Shown piece after piece: positions 1 to 7,830 of a stretch of DNA of 48,324 bases (positions are counted from its first letter, which is position 1; each line of letters opens with the position of its first letter). Source of the stretch: an uncultured Bacilli bacterium (lineage in GTDB: Bacteria; Bacillota_I; Bacilli_A; RF39; UBA660); assembly GCA_934177545.1 (NCBI GenBank), contig CAKPPI010000003.1:1-48324 (forward strand), given 5' to 3'. The notes below the pieces were generated by a model that saw nothing but the letters and a program-made list of their open reading frames with translations, had not been told where the DNA came from and did not search any database. The translations under genes were made by a program, and so were the position numbers.

Positions 1-47
1 TTAACAATAACAAAATCATTGTATCATATTGCTTAATTTTTTTATAA

Positions 48-584
48 ACTTGGTCTCACATCATTTACAACTACACAAATAGTAATAGTAACAATAGCAA
101 CAGTAATAATAACAATAATGGTAATAATTCTAGTACACCAAAGCCAGTAACACCAACAATAAAACTAACTGGTGGTTCAGATCATTATAGAAAAGGTTAT
201 GTAGCAGCTTGCTTTTCTTATAGTATTACAAACGGAACTGGAAAAGAAAAAGTAGTATGGAAAAGCAGTAATAATTCTATTGCTTCTGTTGATAGTAGAG
301 GTTGTATAAGTCCAAATGCTGTATATGGACGAGCATCAATATCAGTAACCATTGAAGGAACCAATATTAGTGCTTCAACAAGGATAGGTGTTCTTGGTTT
401 AAAAGGTGATTTAGATGGCAATGGTATAATAGATGCTAATGATGCTGCTATTGCAATGGATGATTACTATGGTACCCGTGATGAAATAATATTATCAGTT
501 GGTGATATTAATAAAGATGGGAAAATTGACGAGTATGATTCTGATGCTATTTTGAATTATTTTAGAAATGGCGATAGATGGTAA
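48..584 (+). CDS. Surface protein fragment: Asn/Ser linker, Ig-like domain, dockerin
   Basis: This is the 3' part of a gene for a secreted surface protein. After an Asn/Ser-rich linker (about bases 69-134) and a TPKPVTPT segment comes a bacterial Ig-like (Big_2-type) domain. The C-terminus carries two Ca-binding dockerin-like repeats, DLDGNGIIDAND and DINKDGKIDEYD, and ends in DRW. Dockerins bind cohesins or act as calcium-stabilised modules; no cohesin is seen here. The 5' end is missing: the frame is closed by a TAA at 45-47 and I see no ATG, GTG or TTG before the linker. The other two frames are also closed close to the window edge, so bases 1-47 look non-coding. It is either a broken gene or an assembly end. 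The domain reading is good; gene integrity is unknown. Confidence 0.6.
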   Translation, partial: TWSHIIYNYTNSNSNNSNSNNNNNGNNSSTPKPVTPTIKLTGGSDHYRKGYVAACFSYSITNGTGKEKVVWKSSNNSIASVDSRGCISPNAVYGRASISVTIEGTNISASTRIGVLGLKGDLDGNGIIDANDAAIAMDDYYGTRDEIILSVGDINKDGKIDEYDSDAILNYFRNGDRW

Positions 585-604
585 AAAAGTGAGGAGTGAT
601 TAAA

Positions 605-1870
605 ATGTTTTGTGGACAATGTGGAACAAAAAATGAAAAGGGTGCTGCATTTTGTGAAAATTGTGGTGCTAAATTAAAGGAAGTACCTAAGGAAGAATCA
701 AAGGAAAAAGAATCTACAGTTAAAAAAGTAGAAAAAAAGAAAAAGGACTTAACAAAAAAACAAAAAGTATTAATAGCAGTAATTGCTATAGTTTTAGTAG
801 TATCATTTGGCTATTATAAATCATTGGAGAAGAAAGCAAGTCCTGAAACTTTGGTTAAAAATTATCTAAATGCAATTAATAATCAAGATTATGAAACAAT
901 ATACAATATGTTAGATGTTTCATCATCATCAGAATTTGTTACTAAAAAGGCTTATAAAGGGGCTTTAGCTAAAATGATTCAATCTAAAGGAGAACTTGGT
1001 ACTATAAATATTGGGACAGTCTCCTATGAAGATGGTGGTTTAAAAGCAGTGGTGCCATTTACCTCTTCTAAATATAAGTCAAATTCTATATTAACAAGTG
1101 ATAATTCTCTAAAAATAAATCTTACTAAGACTGCTGGTAAAAAATATGTTTTCTTTGATAATTGGAAAATTGATGATTCAAAGTTAATAACTCTTGATAC
1201 AGTAAAAGATTATTACATAAAAGCTCCAAAGGATACTAAGGTAACATATGGCGAAGTAGTAGTTAATGATAAATATATTGATAGTTCTAAAAATGGTAGT
1301 AAAGAAAAATCAGTAGTTTATTATAAATTACCAGAAGTGTTAAAAGCTGAGACAAGTGTGGTAGCAAAATTAAAAGATGGAACAGAAGTAACTGGCAAAG
1401 TAACACCTTCATCTTATAATACGATGTATACAGTTTCCGTTACTAAGTCTAATTTATCTAATACTGTTCAATCTAAATTATTAGAGGCAGCAAAAAATGA
1501 TTTTAATACTGTAGTAAAAGGTTTACTTGATGAGAAATCATTCTCTGATATTAAAGAAAACTTCTCTAGTAAAGAATCTTTAGATAATCTTGAAAGCAAT
1601 TATAATTATGGATTAAGAAATAGAAAAAATAGTAATTATGCTATAAGTAATTATGAATTAACCGATGCTGAAATAACATCTGTATCAATTGGAACTAATT
1701 GTCTTTATGAGGTAAAAGTAAGTATTGATTATAAGTATGATAGTAAATATAAAAATGATGAAGAAGCTTCAACTAACAATCAGGATAGAAGTGCTTATTT
1801 TACATTCTATTATTCATACGAAGATAATTACAAATTAGTAAATATGTCAAGTATGCCAAGTTTTTATTAG
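605..1870 (+). CDS. TcaA/YvbJ-like zinc-ribbon membrane protein
   Basis: Bitopic membrane protein of 421 aa. It has an N-terminal zinc ribbon (CGQCG at residues 3-7 and CENCG near 18), a Lys/Glu-rich stretch, one membrane segment (VLIAVIAIVLVVSFGYY, about residues 54-71) and a large outer part. The first outer domain looks NTF2-like (SPETLVKNYLNAINNQDYE); later domains are beta-rich. This is the architecture of the TcaA/YvbJ family, linked in staphylococci to envelope stress and glycopeptide response. I chose ATG 605 because GAGGAG at 591-596 lies 8 nt upstream; GTG 596 would fall on that Shine-Dalgarno. It is the first of three consecutive zinc-ribbon genes and probably co-transcribed with them. 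The exact role is inferred from family only. Confidence 0.72.
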   Translation: MFCGQCGTKNEKGAAFCENCGAKLKEVPKEESKEKESTVKKVEKKKKDLTKKQKVLIAVIAIVLVVSFGYYKSLEKKASPETLVKNYLNAINNQDYETIYNMLDVSSSSEFVTKKAYKGALAKMIQSKGELGTINIGTVSYEDGGLKAVVPFTSSKYKSNSILTSDNSLKINLTKTAGKKYVFFDNWKIDDSKLITLDTVKDYYIKAPKDTKVTYGEVVVNDKYIDSSKNGSKEKSVVYYKLPEVLKAETSVVAKLKDGTEVTGKVTPSSYNTMYTVSVTKSNLSNTVQSKLLEAAKNDFNTVVKGLLDEKSFSDIKENFSSKESLDNLESNYNYGLRNRKNSNYAISNYELTDAEITSVSIGTNCLYEVKVSIDYKYDSKYKNDEEASTNNQDRSAYFTFYYSYEDNYKLVNMSSMPSFY

Positions 1871-1884
1871 AAAGGGAGTAGATT

Positions 1885-2718
1885 ATGGCAAAGTTTTGTA
1901 CAAAGTGCGGTAAACCTCTACAAGATGGCAAACCTTGTAGTTGTACTGTAAAGAAAGAAAAAGAAATAGCAGTTAAAATGCAAGTGGACGAAGATGAAGA
2001 AGAGATTGATGAATCAAAAGTTGGTAGTATATTAGATGATTTTATGGCTATTATTAAAGGTATGTTTAAAAAACCAGTTAATACTATAGAAAAAAATTTA
2101 AATGTTAAGAACTATAATTTAGCATTAGTATCAATTGTAATAAACTTAGTATTATTTGGTTTGTTAGGACATGTTTTCATTGATAACTGTTTGAAAAATG
2201 TAGGATTTAGTCTTGATAATGTAGAAGGATTAATTAGTGGAATTGATGAAAATATTACAAGCATGAATAATCTAAATATAGGTTTGAAATGCGGAATAGG
2301 TATGGGAGTTGTTTCATTATGTATGATAGGTATTTTATATTTAATGCATAATGAAGTATATAAGAAAAAAATTAATGTTAAGAAAATTATGGTGCTAGTA
2401 GGAATAACAGAAGTATTCTTATCAGTAGGTTACTTATTATCAATGGTTGTATCATTTATTAGTTTATTCTTAGCATTGGTGGTATTTATAGCATTTACAA
2501 TTATATTCTTTGTATATTTGTATCAAGGATATTTGCTTCTTGCTAAAACTAAAAAGTCACAATCTATATACTCATATATTGCTGGAATGATAATACCAGT
2601 AGTGGCGTTTTCTATTGTAACTAGTATTGCTAGTGTGTCTTATATGCTATCTGCCGCTGGAAAAAGTACTATTAATAATAGTGCAAAAATTAATTCTAGT
2701 AGTAGAGGTTATTATTAG
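1885..2718 (+). CDS. Zinc-ribbon polytopic membrane protein, YIP1-like
   Basis: 277 aa. It opens with a short zinc ribbon, CTKCGKPLQDGKPCSC (residues 5-20), followed by an acidic linker and about five hydrophobic segments, as in bacterial YIP1/YckC-type membrane proteins. The tail is Ser/Asn-rich. It follows the TcaA-like gene after 14 nt with a clear AAGGGAG Shine-Dalgarno. It is a tandem paralogue of the next gene: the first 20 residues are nearly identical, while the membrane part has diverged. No catalytic motif is visible. A role in sensing or organising the envelope together with the TcaA-like neighbour is plausible but not shown. Confidence 0.6.
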   Translation: MAKFCTKCGKPLQDGKPCSCTVKKEKEIAVKMQVDEDEEEIDESKVGSILDDFMAIIKGMFKKPVNTIEKNLNVKNYNLALVSIVINLVLFGLLGHVFIDNCLKNVGFSLDNVEGLISGIDENITSMNNLNIGLKCGIGMGVVSLCMIGILYLMHNEVYKKKINVKKIMVLVGITEVFLSVGYLLSMVVSFISLFLALVVFIAFTIIFFVYLYQGYLLLAKTKKSQSIYSYIAGMIIPVVAFSIVTSIASVSYMLSAAGKSTINNSAKINSSSRGYY

Positions 2719-2731
2719 GAAGGAGTAAATT

Positions 2732-3544
2732 ATGGCAAAATTTTGTACAAAATGTGGTAAACCACTAACAGATGGAAAACCTTGTAGTTGTTCTGTTAAA
2801 GAAGAAAAAGTAATAGAAGAAAAAAATGAAAATACTAATGAGTTAATTGATTGTGTATCTAATATATATAAAAACACTTTAAAAAAATCTTGTGAAACAA
2901 TGGAAAAGTATAGTGAAAAAAACACTAAATTAAGTCTTATTTTAATATTGATAAATGCTATTGTATTTGGATTATCTGGTTATTTCTTAATAACTAATAC
3001 TTATAGTGGAATTGTAAAAGATTTAGCTACTAAATTTCAAAATATGGTATCAATTTTAAATATTAATGTTTCATCAATGACATCAAGTTTACAGTTACCA
3101 TTCTTTAAAGTATTTATATTATTTGTAATTGTAATTATTTTAAATTATATTTTCTTAGCTTTAATGTCAAAATTATTTGTAGGTAAGATATTTAAAGGAA
3201 AAGGAACCTTTGGTGATTATTTAAACGTAATTGCTCTTGCTACTCCTTTATCTACATTTGTAATGTTAATTTCTATTGTGACTAGTTTTGTATTTTATAA
3301 GTTGGCTCTTATTTTATCAATTGTTTCTACTTTTGTATTTATTGTAATGTTAGTAACAGGTTATGTTGATATAATTAGAGCTAAAGAAGAAAGATTAGGA
3401 TATTCTGTATGTTTGAGTATAATTACAACTTTTATTTTAGATATACTTGCTATCATTATTATTGGAGTAATAGTAGGCATGAGTGTATATAGCAATCAAC
3501 CTATATCAAATACCAGTCATAGTACTTATAGTACTGGTATATAA
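2732..3544 (+). CDS. Zinc-ribbon polytopic membrane protein, YIP1-like paralogue
   Basis: 270 aa, a paralogue of the preceding gene. It has the same MAKFCTKCGKPL start and CSC pair, then a linker and about five membrane segments between residues 60 and 255. The intergenic gap is 13 nt with an AAGGAG ribosome site, so the three zinc-ribbon genes form one transcription unit that ends at the hairpin at 3559-3594. Ser/Thr-rich residues close the protein. The amino acid pattern (repeated Ile/Leu/Val segments, few charges) fits the YIP1 domain family in general terms; I cannot name a substrate or partner. Confidence 0.6.
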   Translation: MAKFCTKCGKPLTDGKPCSCSVKEEKVIEEKNENTNELIDCVSNIYKNTLKKSCETMEKYSEKNTKLSLILILINAIVFGLSGYFLITNTYSGIVKDLATKFQNMVSILNINVSSMTSSLQLPFFKVFILFVIVIILNYIFLALMSKLFVGKIFKGKGTFGDYLNVIALATPLSTFVMLISIVTSFVFYKLALILSIVSTFVFIVMLVTGYVDIIRAKEERLGYSVCLSIITTFILDILAIIIIGVIVGMSVYSNQPISNTSHSTYSTGI

Positions 3545-3558
3545 GAATAAATCAAACG

Positions 3559-3594
3559 AAAAGACTGTATGAAAAGTTATTCATACAGTCTTTT
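3559..3594. terminator. Bidirectional intrinsic terminator
   Basis: A 15-bp perfect stem (AAAAGACTGTATGAA at 3559-3573 and its complement at 3580-3594) with a 6-nt loop. The A and T runs at its two flanks let it work on both strands. It lies between the zinc-ribbon genes and the convergent rpsD. Confidence 0.9.
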
Positions 3595-3608
3595 CTAATC
3601 TTAATTAA

Positions 3609-4211
3609 TTACTTGTTATAGAATTCAACGATTAATGATTCATTGATATCTGCGTTTAATTCACTACGTTCAGGATATCTAACGTAAGTACCTTCTAATT
3701 TGTTTTCATCAAAAGTAACATATTCTACACGTTTAGTTATCTTAGAGATAGCGTCAAGAGCAGCTTTATGATCTTTAGAATTTTCCTTTAAAGCAATCTT
3801 GCTTCCTGGTTTAACTCTATATGAAGGAATATCAACTTTCTTACCATCAACAGTAATATGTCCGTGGTTTACAAGTTGTCTAGCTCCACGACGAGTAGTA
3901 GCAAATCCCATACGATAAACTAAGTTATCAAGACGAGATTCAAGTAAGATTAAGAAATTAGTACCGTGAACTCCAGCCATTTTACTAGCTTCATCAAATG
4001 TCTTACGGAATTGTCTTTCGTTAACACCATACATGAAACGTAATTTTTGCTTTTCTTTTAATTGATTAGAGTAATCACTAGGTTTACCTTTTCTATCTTT
4101 ACCATGTTGACCAGGTCCATAAGGACGTTTAGCTAATTCTTTACCAGTTTCAGTTAAAGAAAAACCAACACGACGAGATTGTTTATAACTAGGTCCAGTA
4201 TATCTTGCCAT
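3609..4211 (-). CDS. rpsD: 30S ribosomal protein S4
   Basis: Primary 16S rRNA-binding protein of the small subunit. The 200-aa length and the start MARYTGPSYKQSRR are typical of S4. The S4 RNA-binding domain (RLDNLVYRMGF and the RQLVNHGHITVDGKKV region, about residues 90-155) is intact. ATG at 4209-4211 has a strong GAAAGGAGGA ribosome site just upstream, so an upstream in-frame ATG (at 4241) is not needed. It is a single gene with its own promoter and a leader of about 165 nt, as in Bacillus, where S4 represses its own mRNA. No zinc-type Cys cluster is visible. Identification is secure. Confidence 0.98.
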   Translation of the reverse strand: MARYTGPSYKQSRRVGFSLTETGKELAKRPYGPGQHGKDRKGKPSDYSNQLKEKQKLRFMYGVNERQFRKTFDEASKMAGVHGTNFLILLESRLDNLVYRMGFATTRRGARQLVNHGHITVDGKKVDIPSYRVKPGSKIALKENSKDHKAALDAISKITKRVEYVTFDENKLEGTYVRYPERSELNADINESLIVEFYNK

Positions 4212-4375
4212 AAAAATCCTCCTTTCTTTAATAAATTGCATCTTCTTGAAAAATTATTTCCAACACTTTCTATGGGAGTTTTGTTTTGTTCTTTCGCTTC
4301 ACAGCAAAGAAGGTACTTGAAACTTTCAAAAAACACATATAAAAAGGCGAAATATTGCTGTTCAAGTAAAATTGC
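4212..4375 (-). promoter_or_regulatory. rpsD 5' leader, candidate S4 autoregulatory RNA
   Basis: About 165 nt of untranslated leader lie between the rpsD promoter and its ATG. On the minus strand it contains a hairpin at 4291-4309 (CTTTGCT, GTGA loop, AGC-G-AAAG) with a GNRA-type tetraloop. In low-G+C Firmicutes S4 binds such a leader to repress translation. That is known for Bacillus; for this sequence it is inference from length and position. Confidence 0.4.
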
Positions 4376-4381
4376 AGATTT

Positions 4382-4410
4382 ATTGTAATATAAAATTGTA
4401 GATTTGTCAA
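4382..4410 (-). promoter_or_regulatory. rpsD promoter (SigA type)
   Basis: Read on the minus strand: a perfect -35 TTGACA (4405-4410), a 17-nt spacer and -10 TACAAT (4382-4387). Strong consensus, as expected for a ribosomal protein gene. Confidence 0.85.
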
Positions 4411-4469
4411 ATATTTTGTAGCTAAAAAACTAGGATTATGGTATTATTAAATAGTAGGTGGTGAGCTAT

Positions 4470-6182
4470 ATGAAAGGAACATTACTATATGTTTTGACCG
4501 GAATTTTAATTGTAATCATTCTTATTATTGTGCTTATCGTTGTTTTAAAGAAAAAAAGGAAAAACTATTATTTAAAATTATGTAAAAATTTAGATACAGA
4601 AAAAAACTTAATTGGAAGTACCCCTGTGCTTCTTGAACTTTCTAAACTAGAACCGATTATAAAGAATGAAAAGATGGAAGAGAAATATCAGAAATGGCAA
4701 GATGAATTTGCTTATATTAAAGATGAAGAACTTCCTAAAATAGATGATTTGTTAATCGAACTTGATACATTGATTGATAAAAAAGAGTATAATCTTGCTA
4801 AGAGTAAAATAAGTAAGTGTGAGATAGGTTTATATAAAGCAAAAGAACGAGCTAATTATTTGCTTGATCAGGTTAAAGAAATCACTCTTAGTGAAGAAAA
4901 GTATCGAAATATAATTACTAAATTAAAAACTAAATATAGAGAATTAAATAAAGAATATCAAGATCATAAAAACCTCTATGAAGAAATGGCTGAGGCGATA
5001 GAATTACAATTAGAGAATATTGAAAAAAGATTCTTAGAGTTTGAAACAGCTATGGATCAGAATCAGTATACAGATGTTGTTCATATCGTAAAAGCTCTTG
5101 ATACTATGATTGAGCATATGGAAATAGTTATTTCTGAGGTGCCTGATTTACTATTGATGTCTAAACAAATGGTTCCTAAGAGAATAAAAGAAATAGAAGA
5201 TACTAAAGAAAAGATGGAAAGTGATGGCTATCCATTAGACTTTTTAAGTATTGATGATAATATGGCGGAAGCTAAAAAGAATGTAAGTGTTATTCTAGAT
5301 AGAATTAAAGTCTTAAACTTAGAAGATTGTATGTTTGAACTTAAGACAATATTAGACTATTTAGATAGTATTTTTGTGGCCTTTGAAAAAGAAAGATTAT
5401 CACGAAAAGTATATGAAGAAGCAAGTAAAGATTTTGAAAAGAAACTAAATAAAACAGTTAAACTAGTAACCGATATATATGAACAATTAGATGATATTGA
5501 GAATATGTATGATTTAAATAAAGAAGATGTAAAAATAATTGATGAAGTAAATAAAGATTTAATAGTTATAAAAGATGATCATCATAAGATGCTAGAAAAA
5601 GTTAAGAATAAAGCGACACCTTACTCTAGTGTTAATGATGAAGTAGAAAAGTTATCTAATAGATTAAAACAAGTAGAATCAACTCTAGATATTGCTTTAA
5701 AATCACTTGGTAATATGTATGAAGATGAACAAAGAGCAAGAGAACAACTAGAAGAGATTGAAAGACTGTTAAAAGAATGTAAAGAAAAAATGCGAGAGTA
5801 TAAATTACCAGTTATTGAAGATAGATACTTTGTTGAACTTAGTGAAGCTAATGAAGCTATCTTAGAGGTAATAAAAGAACTATCTAAAAAACCAATTGCT
5901 ATTAAAACTTTAAATACTAGAGTAGATACAGCTAGAGATTTAGTTCTAAAACTTTATAATACAACTGTTTCAATGATCAAAACTGCTAAGATGAGTGAAA
6001 TGGCTATTGTTTATGGCAATAGATATACTCCTCTTCATGAAGATATAGAAGAAGGAATTAATAGAGCAAGAAATCTTTTCTTTAAAGGCGACTATACATC
6101 ATCATTAAAAGTTAGTGTTGATACCATAAAATTAGTAGATGATAATTTTGAAAGAAAGTTGTTGGCGTATGAAAAAGAATAA
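4470..6182 (+). CDS. ezrA: Septation ring formation regulator EzrA
   Basis: 570 aa, the usual length for EzrA. It has one N-terminal membrane anchor (about residues 5-28) followed by KKKRK and then an almost entirely alpha-helical, coiled-coil cytoplasmic domain made of spectrin-like repeats. EzrA binds FtsZ and coordinates Z-ring position and PBP1 shuttling in Bacillus and Staphylococcus. ATG 4470 is chosen over GTG 4458 because TAGGTGGTG at 4454-4462 serves as ribosome site 7 nt before it. Here ezrA heads a cluster of envelope genes of unknown role, and its last 14 bases overlap the next gene. Confidence 0.9.
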   Translation: MKGTLLYVLTGILIVIILIIVLIVVLKKKRKNYYLKLCKNLDTEKNLIGSTPVLLELSKLEPIIKNEKMEEKYQKWQDEFAYIKDEELPKIDDLLIELDTLIDKKEYNLAKSKISKCEIGLYKAKERANYLLDQVKEITLSEEKYRNIITKLKTKYRELNKEYQDHKNLYEEMAEAIELQLENIEKRFLEFETAMDQNQYTDVVHIVKALDTMIEHMEIVISEVPDLLLMSKQMVPKRIKEIEDTKEKMESDGYPLDFLSIDDNMAEAKKNVSVILDRIKVLNLEDCMFELKTILDYLDSIFVAFEKERLSRKVYEEASKDFEKKLNKTVKLVTDIYEQLDDIENMYDLNKEDVKIIDEVNKDLIVIKDDHHKMLEKVKNKATPYSSVNDEVEKLSNRLKQVESTLDIALKSLGNMYEDEQRAREQLEEIERLLKECKEKMREYKLPVIEDRYFVELSEANEAILEVIKELSKKPIAIKTLNTRVDTARDLVLKLYNTTVSMIKTAKMSEMAIVYGNRYTPLHEDIEEGINRARNLFFKGDYTSSLKVSVDTIKLVDDNFERKLLAYEKE

Positions 6183-6810
6183 GAAAAAGAAGAAAAAAAA
6201 TAATAAAGGTTTTGGAGCATATGAGTTTTTAACAGTAGCTGTTGTTTGTTTAGTATTAACTGCTATTTTGTTAGTAGCAATACTTAAGTTAAGTAATAAA
6301 GAAAAATATCAAGTATTTAACTTTAATGCTAGAGTAATGGCTATGAATGCTATTAATTATAATTTCAAAGATGAAGGTACAATATATTTATATGAGATGT
6401 TAAAGTTAGATTTGATATCACCAATTAAAAATCCTTTCAATGGTAAGAGTTGTGATCTTTATGAATCTAAAGTGGAATTTTTAAAAGAAGGCAAAAAAGT
6501 AACACTTAAATGTGGAGAATATCTAATAGATAGAGAATTAGTAGGAAACAAAAGTTATACTCTTTATAGAGTAACTGATTGGAATGATGATAAAGAATAT
6601 GAAGCTAATGATAGTAAGACAATTTATAATCTTTCTAAGAAGGGAAAGTTAGTTCTTAATAACTATTATGAGAAAGATTTATTAGTTACTATGCTAAACG
6701 AAAAGGTAGATAAGAAATATAATAGTCTTAAGGAAATAGAAAAAGATTATAAATTAGTAAGTAAAAAAGTATATAGAAGAAAAACTAAAATAAGAGAAGT
6801 TACTAATTAA
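6169..6810 (+). CDS. Pilin-like bitopic protein with class III signal motif
   Basis: 213 aa, not recognised as a named family. The N-terminus is a Lys/Asn-rich leader, then K13-G14-F15-G16-A17-Y18-E19 and a 20-residue hydrophobic helix. This matches the prepilin peptidase rule G|FxxxE with Glu at +5. The outer part contains NPFNGKSCDLYES and KCGEYLI, two Cys that could form a disulfide as in pseudopilins. ATG 6169 lies inside ezrA (14-nt overlap), which implies translational coupling. No prepilin peptidase or pilus ATPase is present in the window, so this could also be an ordinary signal-anchor protein. The pilin reading is inference from the motif. Confidence 0.5.
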   Translation: MKKNKKKKKKNNKGFGAYEFLTVAVVCLVLTAILLVAILKLSNKEKYQVFNFNARVMAMNAINYNFKDEGTIYLYEMLKLDLISPIKNPFNGKSCDLYESKVEFLKEGKKVTLKCGEYLIDRELVGNKSYTLYRVTDWNDDKEYEANDSKTIYNLSKKGKLVLNNYYEKDLLVTMLNEKVDKKYNSLKEIEKDYKLVSKKVYRRKTKIREVTN

Positions 6811-6836
6811 TATTAAATAAAAAAGAGGGTGTTTAT

Positions 6837-7490
6837 ATGAAAGATAGTAAAGAAAAAGATTGGTTTGATAGTCCACGAATGGTTACTTATGTTATTATTG
6901 GTTTATTAATAGTACTAATAATTTTATCACAGTCATTTGCAATTAATAGTCAGTTAGGTACTACTGATATTATTAGATCTATTTTAAATCATAATAGTAT
7001 TTATGTTTTAACATTGATTTATTTTGCGCTACTTCATTTTAAAGTAGGTAAGAAATATTTTGATCATTTAAATGTAATCATGCTTATATTCTTTGGTTTA
7101 ATAACCTTAGCTAGTATGTTCACTGTATTTCAATCATTTGGTTTAGCGTCTCTTTTGCAGTTAGGAATTAATATACTATTTACAGTTTATTTTCTATATG
7201 CTTTTATTTCAAATACAGTAATTGGTAAGGAGCTTCATTTAAGTACTAGTGTAATAGTAGAGTTAAAGAATGAACAGTATTTCTATTTGATTACTACTTT
7301 ATTAGTTATTCATTTAGTAGTAGCACTTATTAATTCAACATCATTTGAAAGTATAGTTATTTCTCTATTAGAGGTTTTATTCTATTTCTTATTTGCTAGA
7401 TATATATCTCTATATAAAGAATATGATGATATGAAAATATCTTCTTCTAAAAAGAAAAAAAATAAAAAAGAAGAGGAGAGTGATAAATAA
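6837..7490 (+). CDS. Polytopic membrane protein of unknown function
   Basis: 217 aa with about six hydrophobic segments between residues 14 and 190, a short charged N-terminus (KDSKEKDWFDSP) and a Lys/Glu-rich cytoplasmic tail. I recognise no family motif. GAGGGTG sits 7 nt before the ATG. The gene lies between the pilin-like gene and a small membrane protein whose ATG shares its last base, so it is part of the ezrA-linked unit. A membrane platform or transporter-like role is conceivable but unsupported. Confidence 0.55.
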   Translation: MKDSKEKDWFDSPRMVTYVIIGLLIVLIILSQSFAINSQLGTTDIIRSILNHNSIYVLTLIYFALLHFKVGKKYFDHLNVIMLIFFGLITLASMFTVFQSFGLASLLQLGINILFTVYFLYAFISNTVIGKELHLSTSVIVELKNEQYFYLITTLLVIHLVVALINSTSFESIVISLLEVLFYFLFARYISLYKEYDDMKISSSKKKKNKKEEESDK

Positions 7491-7822
7491 TGAAAGATTT
7501 GTTTGATGAGATAGAAATAGAAAAGAAACCACTTCCTAAATTAAAGAAGATTAGTAAGGAAGTAACTAAAACTAGAGAACATAACTTTTATCAAAAGTTG
7601 GCTTATGTGCTATTTGCTTTCTTTTTTATAATAGGTATTATTCTAGGCAATATTTTTCCAGCTTGTACAGAGACATCCACTTTATTTAAAACCTGTACTA
7701 ATACAGAGTATAATCTTGCTTTAACTTTAATATTTTGGTTAGCTAGTTTTGTATTTTGTTCTTTAATATATGGTTTTGGGGAGATTATAAAACTTTTAAC
7801 AATTATTAGTGAAAAGAAGTAG
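7490..7822 (+). CDS. Small two-TM membrane protein
   Basis: 110 aa, unrecognised. It has a Lys-rich cytoplasmic start and two membrane segments (about residues 36-58 and 76-100). The short outer loop between them holds two Cys (ACTETSTLFKTC), which suggests an extracellular disulfide. Its ATG overlaps the preceding stop by one base (TAATG), a sign of coupled translation. The ribosome site AGAGGAGAG lies inside the upstream gene. It is probably made in step with the polytopic protein before it. Confidence 0.5.
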   Translation: MKDLFDEIEIEKKPLPKLKKISKEVTKTREHNFYQKLAYVLFAFFFIIGIILGNIFPACTETSTLFKTCTNTEYNLALTLIFWLASFVFCSLIYGFGEIIKLLTIISEKK

Positions 7823-7830
7823 GTGATATT

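Noticed and set aside
596..604. GTG 596 as start of the TcaA-like gene
   Set aside because: It lies on the GAGGAG ribosome site; ATG 605 is correctly spaced from it.
4179..4388. Small frames in the rpsD leader on both strands
   Set aside because: No ribosome site and no conserved content; the region is better explained as promoter and leader.
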